DNA of 64,000 nt from Chenopodium formosanum (GCA_024500155.1 CM044857.1:48618001-48682000), one strand, 5' to 3'. Shown: positions 1 to 13,355, counted from the first letter of the stretch. Numbers and translations: made by a program. Notes: generated by a model from the sequence alone, not told the origin.

Positions 1-66
1 TGGATGGTAGAGGTATCTTTATAATCATCAACAATACTTGAGCATTTTGACTTGTGGATGATGCAG

Positions 67-3000
67 GTTTTGGAAATCAATCTTGTTACCTTCCCTAATG
101 TGGCTGATGCCATTTTGGCTAATGGAATGTTTAGTCACTATGATCGTTCTAGAGTTGCTCAGCTTTGTGAGAAAGCTGGTTTATACATCCAAGCTCTTCG
201 GGTAATTGGTCTTCAAATTCTTTTCTTATTGATCCTTTTCAACCTTGTTATGAATTGAGGTCCCTTACTAACATATATATATATTTCAATAATTTTTGCA
301 GCATTATACTGATTTACCAGATATAAAACGTGTTATCGTGAACACTCATGCAATAGAACCACAGGTTAAATTTTATCCGGTTGGTTTTATTTTATTTACT
401 TGAATTGATTGGGTTGTTGCTAACAATTTGGACATTTGCAGGCACTTGTTGAGTTCTTTGGGACTCTATCACGTGAGTGGGCATTGGAGTGCATGAAGGA
501 CCTTTTACTTGTCAATCTTAGGGGCAACCTTCAGATTATTGTTCAGGTATTCTCACAATTGCTCTCTATTGACTTCTAAGCAAATATGAAGTAATTTTAA
601 GTTATACAAATACAGATGTTATACCTCTTGACTTAAGTCCAAATATAGGGTATGTCCTTGTGTCTTAAATTTTTGTACGTGTTCAATATTCAAGCACATA
701 TTATGGATATAGGCAATGACTCAAGGCTAATGAGATTGGACCACAGATGTCAAAAGTGGTCTATTATTATAGGGTGGTTTGATTTACTGCTCTTGCTTTA
801 ATAAACAAGTATTTTTCGTAGAATATGGAACTTGAATTAGATATTATTATAGGGTGGTCTATAGTAGCTAGTGTGGAATACACCATTGAAAGTGGTTAGA
901 TAGAGATAAAATTGTATTGTAAAAGAGAGGTTGAAAGTTTGATAGGATGGAGAGAGAAATAGGAAAAAAGTATGATGAAGATTCTAGGACACCACAAAAT
1001 GGAAAGTGTGGAGACGGATTTGGATGGAGGGGATGTGATTAATGAATGTAACTTACTATGAGAAAATTATGAATGTTACGCTAGATAATTATTATTATCA
1101 TGTATCGAAAGTATATTAAAAATTAAAATAAAGGAAACTAATACCTTTATACATGAATATAACTTAGGACACCACAAAATGGAAAGTGTTGAGATGAAGT
1201 TGGATGGAGGGGGTATAATTTTAAGTATATAACTTGGTCTTAGCATATTATGGATGTTACACTGGATAATTAATCTTACCATGTGTCCAACTTATATTAA
1301 AATAAGTAAGGGAATTTACACCCTTTTCAAGAAAAAAAACCCTTTATTTTTTTTGATTTTTTGAGGTTGAACTTTGACAAAAGATTACCTTCATTCATAA
1401 TTATTGCTAGAATTTCAAAATAATACAATATTAGTATTTTTGTAAATTTTCTTTTAAAATAACATGTAATATGTAATAATACCAATTTCATATGATGAAT
1501 TAAGGTGCATTTTTACATAATCAATATTCATAGTTTATGAAAGTATAATGTAAATACAGCTCCAGATATGTGTTGTATTATGTTATTATAAACTACTAAT
1601 TTAATTTATCTGTATACATTTATAGAGATAACAGACTTAAATTGAACGTATCATTTTTCCTTTAACTTGAGCATGTCATGTCAAAATCTAGTTATTGCTT
1701 TCACCAGTACTGTTAGCTAACAATTAAGTATACTTCCACTTAATTGGATGTTTATGCTGTTTGATATTTGCAGGCTGCTAAGGAGTATAGTGAGCAGTTA
1801 GGAGTAGATTCATGCATTAAGCTGTTTGAGCAATTTAAGTCATATGAAGGGCTATACTTTTTTCTTGGATCATATTTGAGCTCCAGGTAATATTCTACAA
1901 AATGAGGGCCTGTTTAACTCTGTTTATAAAATTTTCATTGTTATTATCTTATTCCAATTGTCACCTCATTTTATTTTTCTATGTAGTGAGGATCCTGAAA
2001 TTCACTTTAAATATATCGAATCAGCTGCCAAAACCGGACAGTTGAAAGAAGTAGAAAGAGTGACTAGAGAATCCAACTTTTATGATGCTGAGAAGACGAA
2101 AAATTTCTTGATGGAAGCTAAACTTCCTGATGCACGTCCTCTGATTAATGTCTGTGATCGTTTTGGATATGTTCCAGATCTCACACACTACCTATATGTA
2201 AACAACATGCTTCGTTATATAGAAGGCTATGTTCAGAAGGTATGACCACCATATAGATGTGTTTCTTTCTGTTGGAGCATGTATAGTTTAGATCCTTGAA
2301 TTTTGATACTGTATTATAATATTGCTGACAAGGACTCATCTGGATGTGTTAGGTTAATCCGGGAAATGCTCCGCTAGTTGTTGGGCAGCTGCTTGATGAT
2401 GAATGCCCTGAAGATTTTATCAAGGGTCTGATACTCTCTGTTCGCTCTCTTCTTCCAGTTGAGCCACTAGTGGAGGAATGTGAGAAGAGGTGCTGACATT
2501 TCGATGAATATTTTTACTTCTTGTTCTCTATTTTCATGATCTGCTTTGTCATTTTTTTCTTTTATATTTCAGGAATCGACTTCGCCTGCTCACTCAATTT
2601 CTTGAGCATCTTGTTAGTGAAGGAAGCCAAGATGTGCATGTGCACAATGCACTGGGAAAAATTATCATTGAGAGTAACAATAATCCAGAGCACTTTCTCA
2701 CTACTAACCCATACTATGATTCACGTGTTGTGGGTAAATATTGTGAGAAGCGTGACCCCACCCTTGCAGTAGTTGCATATAGGAGAGGACAATGTGACGA
2801 TGAGCTTATCAATGTCACAAATAAGAATTCTTTGTTCAAGCTACAAGCAAGGTTAGTGAATACCTAAGCATTTTTATCATTGTGATGTAATTATTGAAAA
2901 GTGCTTATTGATTTATCCTTCTATTCCAGATATGTTGTTGAAAGAATGGATGGTGATCTTTGGGAGAAAGTCCTCAATCCTGAGAATGAGTATAGGAGGC

Positions 3001-6000
3001 AGATCATTGATCAAGTTGTGTCCACTGCTTTGCCTGAAAGCAAGAGTCCAGAACAAGTTTCTGCTGCAGTCAAAGCTTTTATGACAGCTGATCTCCCTCA
3101 TGAATTAATTGAACTTCTTGAAAAGATTGTTTTACAGAACTCTGCTTTCAGTGGGAATTCAAATCTGCAAAATCTCCTCATATTGACAGCCATTAAAGCA
3201 GATTCATCTAGAGTCATGGATTATGTCAACAGGCTGGATAATTTTGATGGACCTGCAGTTGGAGAAGTGGCTGTTGAGGCCCAACTCTATGAAGAAGCAT
3301 TTGCAATTTTCAAGAAATTCAATCTGAACGTGCAGGCGGTTAATGTACTGTTGGATAATATTGAAAGCATTGACCGGGCTGTGGAGTTTGCATTCCGGGT
3401 TGAAGAAGATGCTGTTTGGAGCCAAGTTGCGAAGGCTCAGTTGAGAGCAGGGTTGGTCAGTGATGCAATAGAGTCATTTATACGTGCAGAGGATTCCACA
3501 CAATTTTTGGATGTGATTCGTGCTTCTGAAGATGCAGATGTCTATCATGACCTGGTGAAGTATCTTCTTATGGTTAGGCAGCAAACAAAGGAGCCTAGGG
3601 TGGATAGCGAACTCATATATGCTTATGCCAAGATCGATAGGTTGAGTGACATTGAGGAATTTATTCTCATGCCAAATGTTGCCAACCTCCAAAATGTTGG
3701 TGATCGCTTATTTGATGAAGCTTTATATGAAGCTGCAAAGATAATATATGCTTTTATCTCTAACTGGGCGAAGCTAGCTGTTACTCTAGTGAGGCTTAAG
3801 CAATTCCAAAGTGCTGTTGATGCGGCACGGAAAGCTAATAGCGCAAAGACATGGAAGGAAGTTTGTTTTGCTTGTGTTGATGCTGAAGAATTCAGATTAG
3901 CTCAGATTTGTGGTCTCAACATCATTATACAGGTACTTGGAAATAAATAATTATGGCAGTATGATTTATCTGTTTGTTTATATTCTTTATGCGGGGGTGA
4001 GGGGCTGTTTTTGTTAAATTTTACATTGATTACCTGCTTGATAATGACTGTTTACATGCCTGAAAATTGGTCTGATATGCTGAGAAGGGTTATATTCTTT
4101 TGTTTTTGGTTTAAGCATGTCACAGGTTTCTATAAGCTACTTCCTTATGCTTTAACCTTGATATGCTGTGTTTAGGCTAGCGATATGTATATTATCTGTT
4201 TGTGGAAGACTGATAGTTTGATATTGTCTTATGTGTGTGTCAAAATTTTAGGTCGATGACATGGAAGAGGTCAGTCAGTATTACCAGAACAGGGGCTGTT
4301 TCAACGAGATAATCTCCTTGATGGAAAGTGGTCTGGGATTGGAACGTGCACATATGGGCATCTTTACTGAACTGGGGATACTTTATGCTAGATATCGCTC
4401 TGAGAAGCTTATGGAGCACATCAAGCTGTTCGCTACTCGTCTAAACATTCCTAAGGTTATCAGAGCATGCGATGAACAGCAGCACTGGAAAGAACTCACA
4501 TATTTGTACATTCAATATGATGAATTTGATAATGCTGCTGTGACTGTAATGAATCATTCTCCAGAGGCCTGGGATCACATGCAGTTCAAAGATGTCGTGG
4601 CTAAAGTTGCCAGTGTAGAGCTGTACTACAAAGCTGTGCATTTCTACCTACAGGAGCATCCTGATCTAATAAATGATATGCTTAATGTGCTGGCACTTCG
4701 TTTGGACCATACACGTGTGGTTGATATAATGAGAAAGGTTGGTTATTTATCCTTTTTTTATAAATATATTTCCTTTGATGCCTCAAAATGATTGTTGTCT
4801 GAATTAGTTTGGGCAATCTTTTCACTTAATATCTCTTGTTTTGTAGGCGGGTCACCTGTATCTTGTGAAGCCATACATGATTGCTGTCCAGAGCAATAAT
4901 GTCTCTGCTGTAAATGAGGCCCTGAATGAAATATATGTTGAGGAGGAAGACTATGATAGATTGCGAGAGTCAATTGATTTACATGATAACTTTGATCAGA
5001 TAGGACTTGCACAAAAGGTGATTGCATTATCTCCTGTTTTTGCTTTTATTTTGGTGGCAGCTTTGTTGTTTTCTTCAATTGACGTACGTTGATAAAGAGG
5101 GGCATACAATTTCTCTCATACTTACATAGTAATGTTGATGACAGATTGAGAAACATGAGCTTCTTGAGATGAGACGTGTTGCTGCTTATATCTATAAGAA
5201 GGCAGGTCGATGGAAGCAATCTATTGCACTGTCTAAGAAAGATAAACATTATAGAGATGCGATGGAAACATGTTCACAATCTGGTGACCGTGAACTGGCA
5301 GAGGAGTTGTTGGTTTATTTCATACAGGAGGTACATTTTTTTTTCCTTGTCTTTTAATGATGGCCCGCATTTTTGGCATGGGTTAGCTGGAGATATTCTC
5401 TTCGTGCCTCCGTTTTGGCATTATATGCCTTGTTCTCTTCACTTAGTATATACAAACTTAAATCATTTTTGCTGTATTTAAATTGTTTTTACTGATATTT
5501 AAATAATTTTGTTGAACTTATATTAAATTTTGCCGATTAAAGCTTATGTTTACTAAATTGTTATTATGTTTGTTCTTTTGAAGTAATGGATTTCACAGGG
5601 CATTGTTAGTGCTTACGTTTTTTTTTTTTTATTTATTTATTTTTTTTTTTTTTTTTGGGGGGGGGGGGGGGGGGTGGTGGGGGTACATGATGGAACACGG
5701 AATATGTTGAAATTGCAGTAAATATGATGTTTATTATTTTGTAACAATTCTTCTTTTTTCAAGATACTTATGAAATACCCTGGTTTCTCTTGGAGTATTG
5801 ATGTTGTTTTAAAAACCCATGTGCTCATGACTACATGAGCAACCTGATAGGCTGATATTAGTCTCAACTGGTTAGATGTAATGCTATGTACATATCTGAA
5901 CCTATTTGGAGCCTGCTAACTGTAAAAATCCAAACTAGGTTGCTGCTGTTATGTCAGATGAGGCCTATTTAATCTACAATATGGGGATTATCATCTTTTG

Positions 6001-6928
6001 TAAACTGACAAGTACCATCTTTTTTGGGGCTAACTTTCATTGAATTTACTTTTGCAGGGGAAGAAAGAGTGCTTTGCTTCATGCCTTTTTGTTTGTTATG
6101 ATGTGATACGTCCAGATGTTGCCCTTGAGCTTGCCTGGATGAACAATATGATCGATTTTGCCTTCCCATACTTATTGCAGGTAACAAATGTGGTTCTCAT
6201 TGTAGGAAAGGATTGTAAGTGGTTTTTTTAAAAATCTTTTCTAGTACAAGTTTGCCAGTATACTAACTGGATACTTGGTTGCTGGGATTGTGAGACTGAT
6301 TATTGGTCATTGAATACACAAATCATAATAAGTTCAGAACATTTTAGAGCACAGTTTTGTACTGCCGTATTTTGCATTAGAAGTAAATTTCTCATATATG
6401 GTCTCTCTTGCAGTTTATCCGTGAGTACACAGGCAAGGTTGATGAACTTATCAAGGACAAAATTGAAGCCCAGAAGGAAGTGAAGGCTAAAGAGCAGGAC
6501 GAGAAGGACGTAATTGCTCAACAGGTAGCTACCTATGGTCTTTATGTTTCTATCATATTTTCCAACTTCTGTTCGTTATTTTCTAGTGTCCACATATACT
6601 GGCTGCTGAACTCCCTTTTTCACCCGTCCTAATCTAATCTTTAAAGAATTGCTCTGATATCATCATCTTTGCATTTCTTCTCTGTCTTGCGCATACACAT
6701 CATCCTTTTACACCTTTTCCATTCCTGAATAGAAACTAATCTATACCTTTGATGCAGAATATGTATGCTCAGTTGCTGCCTCTGGCTTTGCCTGCTCCTC
6801 CAATGCCAGGTTCTGTACCTATGGGAGGAATGGGAGGTTATGGACCTCCTCCCCCTATGGGAGGAATGGGCGGTATGGGAATGCCTCCTATGCCAGCTTA
6901 TGGAATGCCACCTATGGGAAGCTATTAG
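67..6928 (+). CDS. CHC: clathrin heavy chain, C-terminal about 1,111 residues (5' part outside window)
   Basis: Clathrin heavy chain forms the triskelion legs that coat vesicles at the plasma membrane, trans-Golgi and cell plate. Fourteen exons join in frame across GT-AG introns: 67-201, 302-364, 442-546, 1774-1886, 1987-2239, 2353-2489, 2573-2851, 2930-3932, 4252-4737, 4847-5017, 5145-5330, 6058-6180, 6414-6524 and 6758-6928 (TAG). They encode about 1,111 residues, against roughly 1,700 in plant clathrin heavy chains, so about 590 N-terminal residues (beta-propeller and first leg) lie left of the window. Family landmarks are [20 protein letters not shown], the alpha-helical leg repeats with [20 protein letters not shown], and a Met/Gly/Pro-rich tail ending in PMGSY. 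The exon at 2930-3932 is unusually long; the others are short. No frameshift or internal stop was seen. Identity is essentially certain; exon edges were placed by eye from splice sites and reading-frame continuity. Confidence 0.97.
985..1330 (+). repeat. tandem duplication, about 180-bp unit, in clathrin intron
   Basis: The block beginning TAGGACACCACAAAATGGAA occurs at 985 and again at 1165. The following GGATGGAGGGG and GATGTTAC/GAATGTTAC stretches recur in the same order. The copies are diverged. They lie in the 1.2-kb intron 547-1773, far the longest clathrin intron in the window, and so account for part of its size. Confidence 0.75.
5618..5674 (+). repeat. poly-T followed by an 18-G run in clathrin intron
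   Basis: A T-rich run interrupted by a few A leads straight into 18 consecutive G at about 5657-5674, inside the intron 5331-6057. A run of this kind is prone to length error in sequencing and assembly. No function is assigned. Confidence 0.9.
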
Positions 6929-7065
6929 TTTGCATAGTTCGGGGAATTCATTCTATCCTGAGCTTCCTTCGCATCATGCTGTTGAGCTGCAGTTTGAAAT
7001 TTTGCTGTGCTAATTATTCTGACGGAAGCTTCAACACTTTCTTATGTGCTATACTCGAACTGGAC

Positions 7066-7071
7066 AATAAA
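7066..7071 (+). terminator. AATAAA polyadenylation signal of clathrin heavy chain
   Basis: A canonical AATAAA lies about 138 bp after the clathrin TAG, inside GACAATAAAAGG. A T-rich stretch follows, as expected for a plant 3' end. The cleavage site itself cannot be read. Confidence 0.5.
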
Positions 7072-8488
7072 AGGTCAATCTGAGAATAATGTTGAATTTT
7101 TGCATTCTTTTTAGGTGATATATGGTTGATGTTCATTTTTGTATCTTCATTCTTTGACACAAGCTTATTCTTTTTGGCTGCTGCTGCTTGTAAGCCAGCT
7201 GAAGTCCGTTTTGAGTTGCAAATTGATTTTGAACGGCAGTAAAATTTTCCACTATTTCCCAGTTCAATTTATTAATTGATTCCATCTAGAGCTATATTTT
7301 TCTCCAAAGTGTTTGTCCAAATTGATTCCATCTAGAGTTATATTTTTCTCCAAATTGATTTAGTAGTTTTGTTTGGTCATACGAGGTATTTATTTAATGG
7401 ATTCTTTATTGTTTGTCAAACTTCCCCAACTGACATGAAAGAAAGACAAAGAGAGTGCATATATATAGGGCTGATCATTCCGAATTTGAAGATTAATTTC
7501 CTTCTGGACCTAATTTTGATTTTTGATTTCTCTTTAATAAAGTTCCACCTCTTTACTTATTTCCACTTTCCATTATATATTATTGCCTAAGTGAGAAATT
7601 GTTGTAGATCAAAACATCCCTAATGGTTGTTGTAGCGAGAGACTTGACAATTGGAGAAGCTTTGTTACCGTTTTTAAATGAGAGAAGCTTTGCGAAATGT
7701 GGAGACATGCTTATTGACAATTGGTGACACATTTAAATACTTCAAATAACAAGTTCTATTAACCATGTTTATTGACAATTGGTGACACATTTAAATACTT
7801 CAAATAACAAGTTCTACTAACCATGTAAGTGAATTCTATGTAAGAAGGAAATTAAGTTGAAATCTTATGTGACGAGGCAAGCTAATTTTACAATTAGTGT
7901 TATTTAATTTGCTAGTTCATAAATAAAATCTATAACTGAATCGTTGGTGTAACTTGAATTCGCTCGTAAAACAAAATCTAAGATTGTTGAAAACAAAGAG
8001 TACATGAATCATCAAAATCTATAATCTATTAGATTTTATAGAGCTAAATAGATGAAATTTGTAGGATTTAAAACAATACTTGTACAAATTACAACTCTAA
8101 AATTGTAACTAGTTCTTAAAAACCAACATAAACAAATTCAAACTTCCTCAACACTTAGACGAGCTAAACTAGCTATTACAAACCAACATAAACAAAATCA
8201 AACTCAAAGTTTTTATTATTTTGGTTAAGAAAAGGACCGTATGAAATAAGTACAATAGAAGAAGAGAAAACAAAACCTAATTAAGGAGTATAGTATTTTA
8301 TTATGAGAATAATATTCTTTGCAAAAGAGTTCGTAGACTAATTTCAAAAAAAAAAAAAAAAAAAGTTCTTAGACTCGACCGGATCTAAGAAGTAAGAAAA
8401 AGCGGGTAAATCCATCTCACTTTTCTTCTCACCATCTTCACATTGTATCCCCTCTTTCCTCCCAAAAATCAACTCCCCAAATTTCTCT
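7072..8488. other. intergenic, clathrin to ALG11
   Basis: AT-rich spacer with no supported gene. It contains a 46-bp-period partial duplication (about 7274-7353), a 58-bp duplication (7707-7822), a degenerate repeat around 8106-8215 with AACCAACATAAACAAA twice, and an A run at about 8347-8363. The last 100 bp are C/T-rich (TTCTTCTCACCATC...) and likely form the ALG11 5' leader. Confidence 0.6.
7707..7822 (+). repeat. 58-bp tandem duplication
   Basis: TTATTGACAATTGGTGACAC and the following 38 bases occur at 7711 and again at 7769, almost without change. The near identity points to a recent duplication in the spacer downstream of clathrin. Confidence 0.9.
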
Positions 8489-8489
8489 T

Positions 8490-8498
8490 ATGAATTGA
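8490..8498 (+). promoter_or_regulatory. possible two-codon upstream ORF before ALG11
   Basis: ATG AAT TGA ends 30 bases before the ALG11 start. If it lies in the transcript leader it is a minimal uORF that could lower initiation at the main ATG. The transcription start is not known, so this is only a candidate. Confidence 0.35.
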
Positions 8499-8528
8499 TT
8501 GGGCATCAATTTAATTACAATTATACTA

Positions 8529-11500
8529 ATGAAGATAATCTACCTATTAATCTCAACTTTACTATCAATTTTCCTGAAATTTCCAATTGGTGTTATAAAT
8601 GGAAGAAAAAACAGGAAAAATGCAGTTGGGTTTTTCCATCCATACACCAACGATGGAGGTGGAGGAGAGAGAGTGTTATGGTGCGCAGTTAAAGCCATTC
8701 AAGATGAAAGATCAGAACTTGATTGCGTAATTTACACGGGTGATCATGATGCTTCACCTCAGAGTCTTATGGCTCGAGCCACTGATCGTTTTGGGGTTCA
8801 TTTGGCTAACCCACCTAAGGTTTGTTCAATCTATAATCTGGAAATTCCCTTTTTTGAATTGGATTTGTTTAGCTTTTGTTGCATTTTTATTTATTGATTG
8901 TTTTTGTTTTGAATTGGGTTTGTGTTGTTTGGTTGATTATTGGTGGTAATATTGGTGATTTGCATTTGGTGCTCTTTAAGCAATTAGGGTTGTGATGAAC
9001 TGATGTAGACCAGTAGACGAGATTTAATCACGGTTGTAAGTACAATCTGCAATACTTTACCAACTTAGCCTATTTTGCTGTGATTTGCCAGAATTATATA
9101 GACAAATTACACTGTTATGTTGATGTTTTTGGAACTTTTACAAGGGCAATGATGTAGACAAAATGCGATCTGTGTATCAATTACACTTTTATTTGCCTGA
9201 ATTGTAGTGGGATTTTGAAGTTTTGGGTAGTGCTAGTGCATTGCAAGTGTAGCTGTGTATCTGCCCAATTTGCAATTCTGTTGTTCTGTGGTTTTTGTAA
9301 GGTTTTGCGTGATTTCTGATTTTGAGAGTTTATTATGAGAATTTTTTTAGGAGATGATTCATGTTTCTCATGGGAAGTAAATGTTATAGTTGAAGTTCGT
9401 TTTCTTGGTTATACCTTCACTATTTTCTGTATTGGCTTGACTGAAGTGCAATCAGCCAATTACAATGGAATATGACTGGTGTTATAAAGTTATGAATTTG
9501 ATAGGTTTCATGTGGTTGACTGCACTCTAGTAGTCCATCTATCCGCTGCTATGCCATGCAATGACTGCATTGAACTGAAATGATTAGTTCAAGCTGTAAT
9601 AGCTGCAATCCATCTGCATTTTCCCGGGTTGTCGCTTTGATTATTCAACTCACTGCCATCAATTAGTTTTAATCGTCTTTCCATTTTTGAGCTTATGATG
9701 TACCAAACTGAGGGTATTGAATCGTAAAGATCCAACCTGACTATATTATCTTTTATTGGCTTGTTCTTTTTGATTGGCTTATTCTTTTTGATATCTTGCT
9801 CTCTTTGTGGCCTTGTAGTAGTTAGCAGTTGTAGAACATAGAAATCATTGGTAGTGTTCATCATTCCTGAATTAGTTGTGGCTTGGTTATCAGGTGGTGC
9901 ATCTAAACAAAAGGAAGTGGATTGAGGAGACAACATATCCTCGCTTCACTATGATTGGTCAGAGTCTTGGTTCAGTCTACCTCTCTTGGGAAGCTCTGTG
10001 CAAGTTCACACCTATGTATTATTTTGATACCAGTGGTTATGCTTTTACATATCCACTGGCTAGGATTTTTGGCTGCAAAGTTTTCAGCTATACTCATTAT
10101 CCAACCATCAGTTCAGATATGATCTCTCGGGTTTGTGCAAGGAGTGCTTTGTATAACAATGAGGACTTAATTGCCAAAAGGTTGGATTTCCTACATTTGA
10201 TTTGTGTTTTCAATGTATTTTCAGTCTCAATAAAGATTTGCCAAAGGAAACAGTGCATGGAAGAGTTGTTTTTCTGAGATCCTTTATGCGGTTGATCATT
10301 TTTACTAGAATCTCCATTGTAGGATGCTTGTTTGCAGCACTTCATAAAGATTGCATGATTTTGAAATCTAGTTATTTGCTGGTAAAAAAGGAGGTTCCAT
10401 ATGATGGCATTTCTGAAACTCCTTTACAGTTATGTTGATATCCTCAATTGTTTGTTCTGTGGCAGTGTTTGGCTATCACGGTGCAAGATAATTTACTATT
10501 TAATCTTCAGCTGGTTGTATGGCTTTGTTGGCTCATATGCTCACACAGTCATGGTGAATTCATCCTGGACTCAATCACATATTGTGAAACTTTGGAGAAT
10601 TCCTGAGCGTACTAAGAGGGTCTATCCACCTTGTGATACTTCGGGCCTGCAGGTAACTGAAATGAAATTCTCTAGTCACAGTAGTCAGCCCGTTATTCTT
10701 TGATGATATATCTAACTACAAGTTAACCCTTCTTAAGTAGCTTGAGTAGGCGAAAAGCAGAAGGCAAACAGTCTAATCTGGTCTTATCAATTAGATAATG
10801 AAAAAAAAATACTATTATTACCTGTCTATACTTTTGTAGGTTCTTTCACTTTTAGATTTGACTAGCTGACAATCTGGCATCATATTACTTCAATATTTTT
10901 TGCTGGCTAGCTGATTTACCAATTATCTTTCATGTTTTTTTTAGTATCCTTGATTTCATCTTGTTCTTACATCAATCTTTAACTAAACCAGGCTCTGCCT
11001 CTGGAAAGACCCACAGATGTGCCAACTATAATATCAGTGGCTCAATTTCGTCCTGAGAAGGTGGGCATTTCTATGTGTAATTCTGACGCAAGGTATTGTA
11101 GTTGTGGTTGACATCTTCAGGCCTTTGTTGCCCACTATAGCTCTTATTAAGATTATTTCTGTGCTTGTCATAGGCACATCCTCTTCAACTCCAGGCATTT
11201 GCAAAAGCCATTAGTAAGTTGGATGCAGGCTTGCCTAAGCCTAAGCTCCAGCTCGTGGGTAGTTGTCGCAATGAGGCAGATGAAGATAGACTACAAAAGC
11301 TGAAAGAGATGGCTGTTAAGCTGAAGGTGGAAAATGATGTGGAATTCCATGAAAATATCCTATACAAGTATGCAGTTTAAGTAACTTTGTCAAAATGTCA
11401 GCATTCTTATTTTTGTCACGGTTCTTAAGCTTTTGTGCTATGTCACCAATGTAGGCAGGATATGGGTCGTAACTCATAAGCCACCCTACGCGGAGTCTTC

Positions 11501-12341
11501 ATTTCATTAAGTACTCTTGGAGTCATGTTGGATTGTCAATGCTCAGTTGTGTATGTCATTATGGATACTTTGGCACTTCAACTTAGGCCAATAATTGTTA
11601 ATATTTTGGAAAATAATCGAGTCCATCTCTTGAGGAGAGAAACTACACGTTCATGACAGTTATAAGAAGAACAAAAAATTTAATTATCCTCTGATTAACT
11701 TTCCCCCAAAATCTCAAAAGCACCCAGTTATCTTTCTCCCCTTGGCTCCTAAATTATACCTGTTATATGCTCCATTTGAGCTCTTATTGATGCTGGATCG
11801 TTTTAGCTAACTCATGCTATACATGATGTGACATGACACTGACATCACAAGTGATGAATGATTGCTAGTTGGCTTATGTCTGACTGAATGTGCAGGGATT
11901 TGGTCAAGCTTTTGGGAGCTGCCATTGCAGGGATCCATACCATGACAGATGAGCATTTTGGCATAAGCGTTGTGGAATTTATGGCTGCCGGTGCAGTTCC
12001 AATTGGTAAGAAATATAAGGAACAATAGCTTTATTTAATTTTGCGAGTGCGAGAAAACATCTAATGCATAATTGCTGTTGAATTACTTCATCTACCCAGC
12101 CCACAATTCAGCTGGTCCAAAGATGGACATTGTGTTGGAAGAAGATGGACATAAAACAGGATTTCTTGCACAATCTGAGGATGAGTATGCAGAAGCTATT
12201 TTGGAAGTTTTGTCAATGCCAGAGACAAAAAGACTTGAGATGGCTGCCGCTGCAAGGAAGCGAGCAGGCAGGTTTTCAGAGCAGAGGTTTTACGAGGATT
12301 TCAAAGCCTCAGTTCGACCAATTTTATGCCAAACTTCCTGA
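8529..12341 (+). CDS. ALG11: ALG11-type GDP-Man:dolichyl-PP-oligosaccharide alpha-1,2-mannosyltransferase
   Basis: ALG11 (LEW3 in Arabidopsis) adds the fourth and fifth mannoses, both alpha-1,2, to the dolichol-linked oligosaccharide on the cytosolic face of the ER. Seven exons join in frame: 8529-8819, 9894-10180, 10466-10652, 10992-11060, 11174-11367, 11896-12005 and 12100-12341 (TGA). They give 459 residues, the usual plant length. The N-terminus is a hydrophobic anchor (residues about 3-20). FFHPYTNDGGGGERVLW follows at about residue 38, the ALG11 signature. The C-terminal GT4 half carries EHFGISVVEFMAAGAVPIA with the family E-x7-E motif, then HNSAGPKMDIVLEEDG. ATG 8529 was chosen because it is the first in-frame ATG and leaves a plausible anchor; the frame is open upstream only through non-ATG codons. 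Intron phases (0, 2, 0, 0, 2, 1) agree at every junction. No lesion was seen. Confidence 0.95.
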
Positions 12342-13320
12342 GTAAACAAAATTAATGAAATACACATTTGAGTTTTTGTTTCTTCTACCTTACACAGATT
12401 CAGATAGAGGAGTAAGCACTTCATAGTTGGTAAAATTAGTCTAATCTTGAGTTACATAGGGGACAGCAGATTTGTCTTACAGAATATGTTTTTAAATCTC
12501 ATTACCAAGTGTTAGCAGGTTTTGATTTGGTTACATGTCTAGTTTTTATGGTTGAACGCTTTACATGAATTGGCACAGCCATGAACCAAGAGTATTGATC
12601 ACAATTACTGCGTTATTGTGAATGTGGCTTCATTGTTCTCAAAAGGGAAAAAAAATAAATGAAATGATAAAAGAAAGAAGCTGAACTCAGAAACTTGAGT
12701 TTGGGTCACTTCAGCATATGGGTCATTTGACTAATTTCATTTTACTAGAACATTGGGAGAGGGTGAGATAATTTTCTTCCCAAAAAAAAAGTTAAATAAA
12801 ATAAAAATCACATGCTTCCTCCATTTCATAAATATCTTTAATTTGTACTCTGAAAATTTTATGTTGCCAGCGTATAATCACTGATATACTACGTATTTAA
12901 TTATTTCTAAATTGAAAATTTAAAAAAGTTATATCAAGATGAATTTAACAAAATATAAGTTGAATTTAAGGAGAGCTCTAACCACTTGAGCTATCCCTTA
13001 TTCTCATGACCCAATAACATTTGATTATACATATCCTCACTTTAAAATTAATTGTTCTCTTATTCTATACTCCATAGTAAACAATTACGGAGTATTATTG
13101 CCAAAGTTTTTGAACTTTGAATATGAAAAATCAAAATAAGGAGCAAGTAATTTGAGAGGGAAATAATACCAAAAAAAAAAAAAAAAAAAGTGATGATCAC
13201 GCGCAATAGAAGTCGAGTAGTGGGAAGTGGGTGAAGAAGAAAGAATTTGATTCTATCAATAAGCTGAGAGAAGTTTGGTGCCACAAACACCATCACTACT
13301 CACTAGCTTCGAGAGCTCAT
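12342..13320. other. intergenic, ALG11 to plastid-type gene
   Basis: AT-rich spacer of about 1 kb. At about 12964-12998 the minus strand reads GGATAGCTCAAGTGGTTAGAGC, which resembles the box A half of a tRNA-derived SINE, but no box B half follows. A run of 18 A ends at about 13188. No gene was seen. Confidence 0.5.
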
Positions 13321-13353
13321 ATGGTTCAGCTTCAACCTCCGTCCACCTCCTAA
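13321..13353 (+). promoter_or_regulatory. 10-codon upstream ORF ending 2 bases before the start codon
   Basis: ATGGTTCAGC opens MVQLQPPSTS and stops at TAA 13351-13353; the main ATG is at 13356. If transcribed, its stop codon sits almost on the main start, a layout in which reinitiation or leaky scanning would set the protein level. Transcript evidence is lacking. Confidence 0.4.
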
Positions 13354-13355
13354 TC

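Noticed and set aside
8495..8692. Frame MIGHQFNYNYTNEDNL... over ALG11 exon 1
   Set aside because: A shadow of ALG11 in another frame, starting from TTG.
12964..12998. tRNA gene
   Set aside because: Only a box A-like half is present; there is no acceptor stem, anticodon arm or box B. More likely a SINE scrap.
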